Assembly (NCBI RefSeq): GCF_910594005.1
Contig: NC_057828.1
Coordinates: 8,444,235-8,508,234, forward strand
From: Cervus elaphus
Lineage: Eukaryota; Chordata; Mammalia; Artiodactyla; Cervidae
Length of the DNA: 64,000 bases
Direction: 5' to 3'
Shown here: piece after piece, positions 47,043 through 58,313 of the stretch
How the letters are laid out: each line of letters opens with the position of its first letter
Numbering within the stretch: the stretch's first letter is position 1
Notes under the pieces: generated by a model
What the model was told of the DNA's origin: nothing
The model's input: only the letters and a program-made list of their open reading frames with translations
Database searches by the model: none
Program-made: the position numbers and the translations under genes

Positions 47043-49520
47043 TTTGAACAGTTCTGTGAAGACCTACAAGACCTCCTAGAACTAACACCAAAAAAAGATG
47101 TCTTTTCATCATAGGGGATTGGAATGCAAAAGTAGGAAGTCAAGAGATACCTGGAGTAACAGGCAAGTTTGGCGTTGAAGTACAAAATGAAGCAGGACCA
47201 AGGCTAACAGAGTTTTGCCAAGAGAATGCATTGGTCATAGCAAACACCCTCTTCCAACAACACAAGAGAAGGCTCTACACATGGACATCACCAGATGATC
47301 AATACCCAAATCAGATTGATTATATTCTTTGCAGCCAAAGATGGTGAAGCTCTATATAGTCAGCAAAAACAAGACCGAGAGCTGACTATGGCTCAGATCA
47401 CGAACTCCTTATTGCTAAATTCAGACTTAAATTGAAGAAAGTAGGGAAAATAACCAGATCATACAGGTCTGACCTAAAGCAAATCTCTTATGATTATACA
47501 GTGGAAGTGACAAATAGTATCTGACAGACAGAATGCCTGAAGAACTATGGACGGAGGTTCATAACATTGTACAGGTCACAGTGATCAAAACCATCCCCAA
47601 GAAAAAAAAAAAACACGCAAAAAGGCAAAATGGTTGTCTGAGGAGGTCTTACAAATAGCTGAGAAAAGAAGAGAAGCAAAAGGCAAAGGAGAAAAGGAAA
47701 GGACACGCCCATCTGAATGCAGAGTTCCAAAGAATAGCAAGGAGAGATACGAAAGCCTTTCTCAGTGATCAATGCAAAGAAATACAGGAAAACAATAGAA
47801 TGGGAAAGACTAGAGATCTCTTCAAGAAAATTCAAGATACCAAGGGAACATTTCATGCAAAGATGGGCACAATAAAAGACACAAATGGTATGGACCTAAC
47901 AGAAGCGGAAGATATTAAGAACAGGTGGCAAGAATACACAGAAAAGCTGTACAAAAAAGATCTTCATGACCCAGATAATCATGATGGCGTGATCACTCAC
48001 CTAGAGCCAGACATCCTGGAGTGCAAAGTCAAGTGGGCCTTAGGAAGCATCACTGTGAACAAAGCTAGCAGAGGTGATGGAATTCCAGTCGAGCTATTTC
48101 AAATCCTAAAAGATGATGCTGTGAAAGTGCTGCACTCAATATGCCAGCAAATTGGGAAAGCTCAGCAGTGGCCACAGGACTGGAAAATGTCAGTTTTCTT
48201 TCCAATTCCAAAGAAAGGCAATGCCAAAGAATGCTCAAACTACTGCACAATTGAACTCATCTCACACACTAGCAAAGTAATGCTCAAAATTCTCCAAGCT
48301 AGGCTTCAACAGTATGTGAACTGAGAACTTCCAGATATTCAAACTGGCTTGAGAAAAGGCAGAGGAACCAGAGACCAAATTGCCAACATTCATTGGGCCA
48401 TAGAAGAAGAAAGAGAATTCCAGAAAAACATCTACTTCTGCTTCATTGACTGTGCTAAAGCCTTTGACTGTGTGGATCACAATAAATGGTGGAAAATTCT
48501 TAAACAGATGGAAATACCAGACCACCTTACCTGCCTCCTGAGAAGTCTGTAGGCAGGTTAAGAGGTAACAGTTAGAACTGGACATGGAACAACAGACTGG
48601 TTCCAAATTGGGAAAAGAGTATGTAAAGGCTATATATTGTCACCTTGCTTATTTAATTTATATGCACAGTACTTCATGCAAAATGCTGAGCTGGATGAAG
48701 CACTAGCTGGAATCAAGATTGCAGGGAGAAATATCAATAACCTCAGATATGTAGATGACACCACCCTTATGGCAGAAAGCAAAAAGGAACTAAAGAGCCT
48801 TTGATGAAAGTGAAAGAGGAGAGTAGAAAAGCTGGCTTATAACTTAACATTCAGAAAACCAAGATCATGGCATCTGGTCCCATCACTTCATGGCAAATAG
48901 ATGGGGAAACAATGGAAACAGTGACAGACTTTATTTTCTTGGACTCCAGAATCATTGCAGATGGTCTCTGCAGCCATGAAATGAAAAGATGCTTGTTTCT
49001 TGGAAGAAAAACTATGACAAACTTAGACAGCACATTAAAAAGCAGAGACATTACTTTGCCAACAAAGTTCCATCTAGTCAAAGCTATGGTTTCTCCAGTA
49101 GTCATGTGTGAATGTGAGAGTTGGACCATAATGACTGAGAGCTGAAAAACTGGTGCTTTTGAACTGTGGTTTGGAGAAGACTCTTGAGAGTCCCTTGGAC
49201 GGCTAGAAGATCCAACCAGTCCATCCTAAAGGAAATCAGTCCTGAAAATTTATTGGAAGGACTGATGCTGAAACTGAAGCTCGAATACTTCAGCCACATG
49301 ATGCCAAGAAGTGACTCACTGGAAAAGACCCTGATGCTGTGAAAGGTTGAAGGCAGGAGAAGAAGGGGATGAGAGCGAATGAGATGATTGAATGGCATCA
49401 CCAACTCTATGGACATGAGTTTGAGCAATCTCCAGGAGCTGGTGATGGACAGGGAAGTTTAGTGTGCTGCAGTCTATGGGGCCACAGAGTCAGACATGAC
49501 TGAGTGACTGAACTGAACTG
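47043..49520 (+). mobile_element. BovB LINE inserted in L1, 5'-truncated
   Basis: 2.48 kb starting inside the endonuclease (FCEDLQDLLELTPKKDVFSS) and ending in the ctgaactgaactg tail. 47800-48324 encodes the linker and RT N-terminus. Motif A is at about 48440-48480 (FIDCAKAFDCVDHN). The catalytic box near 48750 reads YVDD rather than YADD. 48867-49145 holds the downstream domain. Multiple stops and frame changes are present. It is flanked by an imperfect duplication of L1 sequence, acactatatat at 47033-47043 and atactatacat at 49521-49531. Confidence 0.9.
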
Positions 49521-51250
49521 ATACTATACATAGAAAACCTTAAAGAATTCACATACATAAAAACTATTAGAATTAAAAAATGAATTCAGTAAAGTTTCAT
49601 GATACAAAATTAATATGCAGAAATCTGTTGCATTTCTATACCCTAACAGCAGACTATCAGAAAGAGAAATTAATAAAACAGTTCCATTTATAACTGCATC
49701 AAAAAAGAATAAAATACCAAGGAATAAATTTAACCAAGGAGTTGAAAGACCTGTGCTCTGAAAAGTGCAAAACATTGATGAAAGAAATTGAAGATGCCAC
49801 AAAGAAATGGGGACATATAGTGTGCTCCTGGATTGGAAGAGTAATATTATTAATTACTATGCAAAGCAACCTACAGATTCAATGCAATCCCTATCAAAAT
49901 ACTCACAGCATTTTTTTCCATAGAACTAGAACAAATGCTCCTAAAATTTGTGTGAAAGCAGAAAAGACCTCAAATAGACAAAACAATTTTGAGACAGAAC
50001 AAAGAAATAGTTATTGTGCTCCTTCATTTCAAATTGTCCTACAAAGCTTTAGTAATCAAAACAGCATTGTACTGGCACAAAATAGACACATAGATCAATG
50101 GAACAGAATAGAGAGATCAGAAACAAAACCAAATGTGGTCAATTATTCTAAGATAAAAGAACTAAGTGCTGGAAAAACTGGACAACTACATGTAAAAGAA
50201 TAAGATTAGAACATTTCCTTACACTGTAAACAAAAATAAAATGGATTAAAGACTTAAATGTAAATCTGAACCATAGAAACCCAGAAGAGAAAATAAGTAA
50301 AACACTCTTTGGCATAAATCTCAGCAATTAAAACAAAAAATTTTGTCCTAAGCCCAAAGAAATAAAAGCAAAAAGAAGCAAATGAGACCTAAGTAAACTT
50401 AAAAACTTTTAAAAAAAGAAATTGAAATATAGTGATGTACAGTATTATATATGACAGGTATATGGCACAGTGATTCCCAATTTCTAAAGCTTCCTTAGGG
50501 TTATTAAAATATTAGCTATATTCCCTGTGTCATGCAATATACCCTCATAGCTTATTTATTTCATATGTAATAGTTTGTGCCTCTTAATCCCCAACCCCTC
50601 TTGCCCCTCCCCTCTTCTCTCTCCACTAGCTTATTTTCCATATTTGTGAATCTGTTCCTTTTAATAGCAAAGGAAACCACAGCCAAAATGAAAGACAACC
50701 TACAAGATGAGAGAAAACATTTGTAAATGATATGACTGACAAGGGGTTAATATAAAAAGAACTAGCTCATACAACTCAATATCAAAAATACAAACAACTC
50801 AATTAAAGAATGTGCAGGATCTGAAGAGATATTTTCCCAAAGAAGACATAGTGACTAACAGGCACATGAACAGATGTTCAAATCATTTATTATTAGAGAA
50901 ATGCAAGTCAAAACAATGAAATACCACCTCACATCTGTTAGAATGGCTATTGTCAAAAAAACCACAAATAAGAAATATTGTCAAGGTTATAGAGAAAATG
51001 AAACCCTTGTACATTGTTGGTGGGAATGTAAATTATTGTAGCTACTGTGGGAAACGGTATGGAAATTCCTCAAAAAACTATAAATAGAATATTTTTTATG
51101 CTATGATCTGGCAATTTCTCTCTTGGGTATATATCTTGGAAAAAAAAACAACAACACAACAGTTTGAAAAGATCATATGTACCCCAGTGTTCATATGTTC
51201 ATAGTCATTTACAATTGCCAAAATATGGAAGCAACCCCAGTGTCCATCAT
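49521..51250 (+). mobile_element. Older L1, plus strand, RT-to-C-terminal part
   Basis: Continues the L1 after the BovB with YIENLKEFT-like sequence, then the KYLGI-like block and GNGNIVCSWIGR-like sequence near 49815. The C-terminal HCWWECK-equivalent gttggtgggaatgtaaatta is near 51018. Decay is heavy. The 50413-50657 part is a separate insertion. Around 51240 it runs into (TA)n and clustered SINE/BovB inserts, then resumes at about 52955. Confidence 0.8.
50413..50657 (-). mobile_element. L1 3'-UTR fragment inserted in inverse orientation
   Basis: Read on the minus strand it resembles the L1 3' terminal UTR seen at 53230-53380, including the tattttgtaata- and caggggaat-like neighbourhoods. 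It begins on the plus strand with an aaaaaag-attgaaatatagtg head, that is, the reversed 3' end with poly(A). It splits L1 sequence that should read continuously (aaacttaaaaacttt ... agcaaaggaaacc), and short cttttaa copies flank it (50406-50412, 50658-50664). Confidence 0.65.
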
Positions 51251-51356
51251 ATATATATATATGTATACACATTTATATACCCACATTTCAAGCGGATTCT
51301 TTACCAGCTGAGCCACCTCAGCTGGTGTATATATATAGATATACACACATATATAT
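51251..51356. repeat. (TA)n/AT-rich repeat with a fold-back SINE fragment
   Basis: TA-rich microsatellite DNA interrupted at 51280-51316 by a 37-nt perfect inverted copy of 52534-52570, followed by 10 nt (51317-51326) that copies the same site in direct orientation. The junction forms a ccagctgag-ccac-ctcagctgg hairpin. This is a SINE head fragment without the rest of a SINE. Confidence 0.85.
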
Positions 51357-51556
51357 ATGAAAGGGAAAAGTGAGAGTCAGTCTTGTCCGACTCTTTGTGA
51401 CCCCATGGACCATGCAGCCCATGGAATTCTCCAGGCCAGAATACTGGAGTGGGTAGCCTTTACCTTCTCCAGGGTATCTTCCCAACCCAGGGATCGAACC
51501 CAGATCTTCTGCATTGCAGGCAGATTGTTTACCAGTTGAGCCAGCAGGGAAGCCTA
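51357..51556 (-). mobile_element. Bov-tA SINE, minus strand
   Basis: From gaaagggaaaagtgagagtc through gaatactggagtgggtagcc to gttgagccagcagggaagcc. It contains a small deletion in the middle compared with other copies (the gccaggctcctctg block is shortened). Embedded in TA-rich DNA on both sides. Confidence 0.9.
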
Positions 51557-51740
51557 TTATATATACTTTTATATATATAATTATATATATATTGTGTAAA
51601 ATACATATTAAATATATTAATATTTTAATTTTAAATTAAAATTTAATTTAATATTAATTAATTTTTAAATTTATTAATATTAATAATATATATTAAATAT
51701 ATATTAAAATTATATAAAAATATATATAATTTCATTCTCT
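51557..51740. repeat. Extreme AT-rich, self-complementary low-complexity tract
   Basis: About 180 bp of almost pure A/T with many TATATA, TTAATTAATT and ATTAATATTAAT palindromes. It could extrude cruciforms, and it separates a SINE from a BovB fragment. Confidence 0.9.
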
Positions 51741-51749
51741 TTTATGGCT

Positions 51750-52518
51750 GAGCTATAAGTGAAGAAGAACTAAAGAGCCTCCTGGTGAAAGTGAAAGAGG
51801 AGAGTGAAAACATTGGCTTAAAGCTCAACATTCAGAAAACTAAGATCATGGCATCTGGTCCCATCATTTCATGGCAAATAGATGGGGAAGGAGTGGAAAC
51901 AGTGGCTGACTTTATTTTCTTGGGCTCCAAAATCACTGCAGATGATGATTGCAGCCATGAAATTAAAAGACGCTTACTCCTTGGAAGGAAAGTTATGACC
52001 AACCTAGACAGCATATTAAAAAGCAGAGACATTACTTTGTCAACAAAGGTCCGTCTAGTCAAGGCTATGGTTTTTCCAGTGGTCATGTATGGATGTGAGA
52101 GCTGGGCTGTGAAGAAAGCTGAGAGCCAAAGAATTGATGCTTTTGAACTGTGGTGTTGGAGAAGACTCTTGAGAGTCCCTTGGACTGCAAGGAGATCCAG
52201 CCAGTCCATCCTAAAGGAGATCAGTCCTGGGTGTTCATTGGAAGGACTGACGCTGAAGCTAAGACTCCAATACTTTGTCCACCTGATGCGAAGAGTTGAC
52301 TCATTGGAAAAGACCCTGATGCTGGGAGGGATTGGGGGCAGGAGGAGAAGGGGATGACAGAGGATGAGATGGCTGGACGGCATCACCGACTCTATGGACA
52401 TGAGTTTGAGTAAACTCCGGGAGTTGGTGATGGACAGGGAGGCCTGCCTGCTGCGGTTCATGGGGTCACAAAGAGTCGGACATGACTGAGTGACTGAACT
52501 GAACTGAACTGAATATAT
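51750..52518 (+). mobile_element. BovB 3' fragment, plus strand
   Basis: A 0.77-kb 3' end carrying the post-RT domain (KTKIMASGPIISW, MYGCESWAVKKAESQRIDAF, GGIGGRRRRG) and the gaactgaactgaactgaa tail. The frame is open for 190 codons, which indicates a comparatively young copy. It lies within the decayed L1. Confidence 0.9.
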
Positions 52519-52525
52519 TTTTGGG

Positions 52526-52715
52526 CTTCCCTTGTGGCTCAGCTGGTAAAGAATCCGCTTGAAATGTGGGAGACCTGGGTTTGATCCATGGGTTGGGAAG
52601 ATGCCCTGGAGAAGGGAAAGGCTACCCACTCCAGGATTCTGGCCTGGAGAATTCCATGGACTGTATAGTCCACGGGGTCACAAAGAGTCAGACACGACAG
52701 AGCAACTTTGAATTT
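52526..52715 (+). mobile_element. Bov-tA SINE, plus strand, directly after the BovB tail
   Basis: From ggcttcccttgtggctcagc to agtcagacacgacagagcaac. It has a distinctive private head (aatccgcttgaaatgtggg), part of which is found inverted at 51280-51316. Confidence 0.92.
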
Positions 52716-52735
52716 CATACTTTCATATATATCAT

Positions 52736-52943
52736 TGGTTGTTGTTTAGTCACTAAGTCGTGTCTGACTCTTTTGTGACTCCATGGACTGTAGCCCCCCA
52801 GGCTCCTCTGTCCATGGGATTTGCCTGCCCCAGGCAAGAATACTGGAGCAGGTTGTCGTTTCCTTCTCCAGGGGATCTTCCTGACCTTTGGATCAAACCC
52901 ACATTTCCTGCATTGGCAGGTAGATTATTTACCACTGAGCCTA
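52736..52943 (-). mobile_element. Bov-tA SINE, minus strand
   Basis: From ttggttgttgtttagtcactaag through gcaagaatactggagcagg to ttaccactgagcc. It faces the plus-strand SINE at 52526-52715, so the two form a near-adjacent inverted pair with about 20 bp between them. Confidence 0.92.
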
Positions 52944-52954
52944 CTTTTGCACCA

Positions 52955-53385
52955 AGGTGGATGGATCAGAGAATATCATACTTAGTAAAGTAAGTCAGAC
53001 AGAGAAAAACAAATATTGTGTGATATCATTTATATTATTATTATATATCATTTATAGTATTAAATCATCATACTATATCATTTATAGTATTAAAAAATAA
53101 AACCAATGAATGTATATAGCAAAACAAAAATACACTCAGAGATATAAAAAAACAAACTTGTGGTTACTAGTGGGGAGAGGGAAGGTGGGGCAAGATAGAG
53201 GTATGGGATTAAGAGATGTATAAAATAAATAAGCAACAAGGATATATTGTACAGCACAGGGAATCATAGCCATTATTTTGTAATAACTTTTACTGGAGTA
53301 AGCCTATAGAAATACTGAATTCTATGCTGCACACTTGAAACTAATATAATATTGTAAATTATACTTCAGTTTAAAAAATGCAAAG
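52955..53385 (+). mobile_element. L1 3' end, plus strand
   Basis: aggtggatggatcagagaatatcatac, then aagtaagtcagacagagaaaaac, then aaacaaacttgtggttac, then gtacagcacagggaatcatag, then a final gtaaattatacttcag and A-rich tail. This is the 3' UTR of the plus-strand L1 that started at about 45155. Confidence 0.85.
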
Positions 53386-55242
53386 AAAAGAGGATTGGCA
53401 CTATTAGAAGATTGGTACTGCTATAAACTCAAGAATAACAACCTCAAATGGATACTCTATACTCCCAGGCAATTACCACATTTCGCTAGGAAGCTTGATT
53501 TCCCATTTTTTCCAAGGCCACTCTTTCTTCTCTTTCCTCACACTTTCTATTCTTCTTTTGTTTATGTTCAGATAACTTTGCCATGAAGTTAGAAAAATTT
53601 GGTAAGAAAACAGCAGCCAATGGGCAGGAACTCCACATTTCTATCACCAAATTTGTGAACCTACCTTCCTTTGCAACTGTTTTCTTCTTTTTTTGTTACA
53701 ACCAAAGAAGTATTATTCCTATAGAATCCCATCATGTACTCTGGATCTCATCTTATGAACTCCATCCCTGTGATTCTATCTTATACATCATCATTTTGAC
53801 CTTCCTACTAATATAATTCCCGTCAGCATTCAAATATATAATACTATAGTATAGCATCTCTGAAGCCAAACTGCCTAATTTTCTTCCCTGCTTTTGCATA
53901 AATAAATGCTATGGGGAGTTAATGCCTTGAAATATACTATGTTTACTCTTCCTTTTCTATACATCTTTTTTGTCGGTCCACCCCACCCATTATGTAAATC
54001 TCCTCTCAAAACATTCAGATATAGTAGTATTCTATGCATTTCATCCTTAAGAAATGTTTCCCAGGGCTTTCTGATCTACTTGTATTTGGATAGCCTGTTG
54101 CATGCCTGTCACTTTAATATCTGCCTTTATCATTCTACTGGGAAAAGTCCTTTCACCTCTTTCTTTTGTTGTATTACCTAGATCTCATATATTCCTCTTT
54201 CTTGAGTTAGCTCTCTAATTTTGGCAAAATACATTCTCCAGTATCTTCCTGAGAAAGAGTGCATAGGATCTTACATGTCTGAAGATACCTCTATTTGGTT
54301 GGTAATTTGTTTGGGTATAAATTTTAGATTGATGTCTGCTAGCTTTCAGTGTTGCTGTTGAAAAGCCCGAAGGATTTATGTTTCTAAATTTAGGGCTTTC
54401 TCTTTGTTTCCAGAATTCTTAAGTTTTCATGATGATGTGGTTTGGAATGGATCTACATTGTATGTTGGGTACTCAGTCAATCCTTCCAATCTAAAATCTC
54501 ATGACCTGCAGTCCTGGGATATTTTGTTGAATTATTTTTCTGATGAATTCCTTCCATCCGTTTTCTCTGTTCTTTCTTTTAGGAACTTCTACTGTTTGGA
54601 TGTCGAATCTCCTAGACCTCTATCTCTCTTTGCTACTGGAAGCTTTCTTAAAATTTACCTATGGCTTTTTGTTGCACTTTCTTTCCACTATTGTATTTTT
54701 ATTTTCTAAGAACTATTGTTTGTTTTTGAATTTTTATCATGTTTTTCTCTATCTTCATCGATGCAAAATCTTCTTACTACTTTAAGAATTGATATGTAAA
54801 TATAATGTTAGTATTTTTCTGCCTCCACAGACTCTGCTTTCTCCAAGTTACTTTTTTCCCATTTGTTTTCACTTTTGTGTTTCTTTTTAAAGAATATCTT
54901 CAGATGTCTGATGATTCTTGACTATCCAAGAAATAGATTCTTATAAAATTTAAGAATCTCGCAAAAACTGACTAAATTTTGTGGTGCAGAGAGGGCTGGT
55001 TTATTGTGAAGTTTACTATAGAGTGACCATGTAGGGCCATCTAATCGGAAAATCTTTGATGTCAATACCACTAGTCTTTTTTGTTGGTGTGGTTCCTCAG
55101 AGAAGAGTTTTCCAAAATCATGCCTGAAGGGCTTAATTCTAGCAGGTAGCATTCCTGGAGCCTAGTGGCAGAAGGTTGTCGGTCCCAACATTTACATATA
55201 ATAACACTGCATCATCCTCTTCATTTTAGTACAGAGACCCCG
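53386..55242. other. AT-rich, probable ancient L1 or unique sequence
   Basis: Pyrimidine-rich plus strand with small frames (for example 54404-54785) but no recognisable domain. The texture at 54300-54900 resembles the antisense of an old L1 ORF1/5' region. The assignment is uncertain. Confidence 0.4.
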
Positions 55243-55435
55243 AGGGCTTCCCTGGTGGCTCAGACCGTAAAGAGTCTGCCTGCAGTGCAGACTTCCCTGG
55301 GTTGGGAAGATCCCCTGGAGGAGGGCATGGCAACCCACTCCATTATTCTTGCCTGGAAAATCCCATGGATAGAGGAGCCTGGCGGACTACAGTCCACGGG
55401 GTCGCAAAGAGTCAGATACGACTGAGCAACTTTGC
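55243..55435 (+). mobile_element. Bov-tA SINE, plus strand
   Basis: gggcttccctggtggctcagacc through ggaagatcccctggaggagg to gtcagatacgactgagcaac. Complete and little diverged. Confidence 0.92.
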
Positions 55436-55659
55436 GTTACCCCAGCATCAGAGGGGATATAGCAAGCTCTTAGTTGCTCAGAGTGAAAGAGACCTGAAAG
55501 GTCTGTTTTTTAACCAGATTCTCCATTTTCACGATTTCCGCCCCCACTCCTATGTCTAGCAGTATTAGCATCACCAGTTTTTGAACTGGCCGGGGGGAGG
55601 GAGCTCTATGGGAAAAATGAGGTCTTAATATGCAATTTTTAACAATCTGCTATGTCAGT

Positions 55660-56942
55660 TTTGTTCAAAGAATGTTCAAACTACTGGACAATTGCACTCA
55701 TTTCCCATGCCAGCAAGGGTGTGCTCAAAATCCTTCAAGCTAGGCTTTAACAGTACTTAAGCAGAGAACTTCCAGATGTACAAGCTAGGTTTAGAAAAGG
55801 CAGAGGAACCAGAGATCAAATTGCCAACATTTGTTGGATCATAGAGAATGCAAAGGAATTCCAGAAAAACATCTACTTCTGCTTCATTGGCTCTGCAAAA
55901 GCCTTTGACTATGTGGATCACAATGAACTGTGGAAAATTTTTAAAGAGATGGGAATGCCAGACTATCTTACCTGTCTCCCGAGAAACCTGTATACGGATC
56001 GGTCAAGAAGCTACAGTTAAAACCGGACATGGAACAACTGACTGGTTCAAAGTTGGGAAAAGAATACAACAAGGCTGTATATTGTCACCCTGTTTATTTA
56101 ACTTATGTGCAGAGTACATCATGAGAAACGCCAGGCTGGATGAGTCACATGCTGGAATCAAGATTTCTGGGAGAAGCATCGACAAGCTCAGGTGTGCAGA
56201 TCATACCACTCTAACGGCAGGAAGCAAAGAGGAACTAAAGAGCCTCTTGATGAGAGTGAAAGAGGAGAGTGGAGAAGCGGGTTTAAAACTTAACCTTCAA
56301 AAACTAAGATCATGTCATCCGGTCCCATCACTTCATGACAAATAGAAGGGGAAAAAGTGGAAGTGGTGACAGATTTTCTCTTCTTGGGCACCAAAATCAC
56401 TGTAGATGGTGACTGCAGCCATGAAATCAGAAGACATTTGCTTCTTGGATGGAAAGCTATGACAAACCTCGATAGCATATGAAAAAGGTCCATCTAGTCA
56501 AAGCTATGGTCTTTGCAGTAGTCATATACAGATGTAAAGTTGGACCATAAAGAAGGCTGAGTGCTGAAGAAATTGATGCTTTTGAACTGTGGTGCTGGAG
56601 AAGATTCTTGAGAGCCCCTTGGTCAGCAAGGAGATCAAGCCAGTTCATCCTAAAGGAAACTAACCCTGAACACTCATTGGAAGGACTGATGCTGAAGCTG
56701 AAGCTCCAGTACTTTGGCCACTTGATGCAAACAGCTGACTCACTGGATAAGACCCTGATGCTGGGGAAGACTGAAGGCAAAAGGAGAAGGGGGCAGCGGA
56801 GGATGAGGTGGTTGGATGGCATCACCGACTCAATGGATGTGAACTTGGGCAAACTTCAGGAGAGTGAGGGACAGGGAGGCCTGGTGTGCTGCAGTCCATG
56901 GGGTCATGGACAGTTGGACACAACTTCATGACTGAACAGCAA
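55660..56942 (+). mobile_element. BovB 3' fragment, plus strand
   Basis: 1.28 kb from RT (gaatgttcaaactactggacaattgcactc) to a degenerate tail (actgaacagcaacag). Motif A is shifted out of frame at about 55880-55920. The catalytic box near 56200 reads CADH instead of YADD. Several stops are present, and it is more decayed than the copies at 18.4 and 51.8 kb. Confidence 0.9.
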
Positions 56943-57065
56943 CAGGTCAGTTATCACTTATCCAACCTCTGGCTAGCTTCCATAATTTTGTTGCTAATAT
57001 TTACTTCACCATCTGTTTGTCCTTGAGAGTTTATGTCTTTTAAAACCCCATAATTATCATTTAAT

Positions 57066-57760
57066 GCTGTTTTGTCTTCTTTGATTTCTTTCAAAAGCAT
57101 CTTATAGTTTTCAGAGTACAGGTCTATTGTCTCCTTAGATAGGTTTATTCCTAGGTATTTTATTCTTTTTGATGCAATGGTTAATGGAATTGCTTATTGA
57201 ATTTCTCTTTCTGATATTTCATTGTTAGCATGTAGAAATGCAACAGACTTCTGTGTATTAATTTTGTAACCTGCAACTTTACCAAATTCATTGATGAGTT
57301 CTAGTAGTTTTCTGATAGCATCTTTAGAATCGTTTATGTATAGTATCATGTCATCTGCAAACAGCTGATAGTTTAATTTCTTTTCCAATTTGGATTCCCT
57401 TTGCTTCTTTTTCTTCGATTGCTATAGTTAGGACTTCCAAAACTATGTTGAATAAAAGTGGTGAGAGTGGACATCCTTGTCTTGTTCTTGATCCTAAAGG
57501 GAATGCTTTCAGCTTTTTGCCATTGAGTATGATGCTAGCTGTAGGTTTGTCATATACAGACTTTATTATATTGAGGTATATTCCCTCTATGCCCACTTTC
57601 TGGAGGGTTTTTTTAAAAATCATAAATGGGTGCTGATTTTGTCAAAAGCCTTTTCTGCATCTACTGAGATGATCATATGGTTTATATTCTTCAATTTGTT
57701 GATATGGTGTATCACATTGATTGATTTGTGAATATTAAAAAATACTCCCTTATTCTCTTC
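57066..57760 (-). mobile_element. L1 ORF2 RT fragment, minus strand
   Basis: Minus-strand frames at 57623-57351 (RQGCPLSPLLFNIVLEVL) and 57388-57194 (FADDMILYINDSKDAIRKLL) carry the L1 reverse-transcriptase core with the FADD box intact, but the frame shifts between them. Truncated at both ends. Confidence 0.85.
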
Positions 57761-57892
57761 ATAGCACCATTCCTTTATAGCATTATGTTTCCCCTACCCC
57801 CACCTCATGTATTACTAGCATCTAATGCATTTCCTAGAATATTAACATTAAAAAATGTTTATTGAATGAATGACTATCTTTGTAGTCCTAAT

Positions 57893-58008
57893 ATGAGTCA
57901 AAGTCACTCAGTCGTGTCTGACTCTTGTGACCCCGTGGATTGTAGCCCTCCAGGCTCCTCTGTCCGTAGAACTTTCCAGGCAAGAATACTGGAGTGGGTT
58001 GCCATTAG
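57893..58008 (-). mobile_element. Bov-tA SINE, minus strand, truncated
   Basis: caaagtcactcagtcgtgtctg through gaatactggagtgggttgccatta. The tRNA-like head is missing. Confidence 0.88.
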
Positions 58009-58166
58009 GTAGTCAATATCATATCATACAAGATGTAGAACTAGAGAAAATTGCTTAACAATTTACTTTAGGTGTTTCTTGCCAAATTTAAGATCATTTT
58101 CTCAGTCTTCATTGTTTAAGAGTAAAAAAAAAAAAAAAATTCGCTGAATGTTAAAGGAATGTTTAG

Positions 58167-58313
58167 GGGCTTCCCTGGTGGCTCAGGCAGTAAAGAATCT
58201 GCCTGCAATGCAGGAGATCTGGGTTTGATTCCTGAGTCAGGAAGACCCCTTGGAGAAGGGAATGGCAACCCACTCCAGTATGCTTGCCTGGACAATCCCA
58301 TGGACAGAGAAGC
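58167..58313 (+). mobile_element. Bov-tA SINE, plus strand, 3'-truncated
   Basis: gggcttccctggtggctcaggc through ctccagtatgcttgcctgg to catggacagagaagcct, where the BovB-derived end is missing. It complements the truncation seen in the inverted copy at 57893-58008. Confidence 0.9.

Noticed and set aside
51357..52943. Regularly spaced similar blocks that might suggest a CRISPR-like or satellite array
   Set aside because: The repeats are SINE and BovB copies in both orientations with irregular spacing; no array.
53386..54910. Cluster of small plus-strand frames rich in Phe/Leu as a membrane protein
   Set aside because: Pyrimidine-rich antisense of old repeat sequence gives Phe/Leu-rich frames; no start, signal or conservation evidence.
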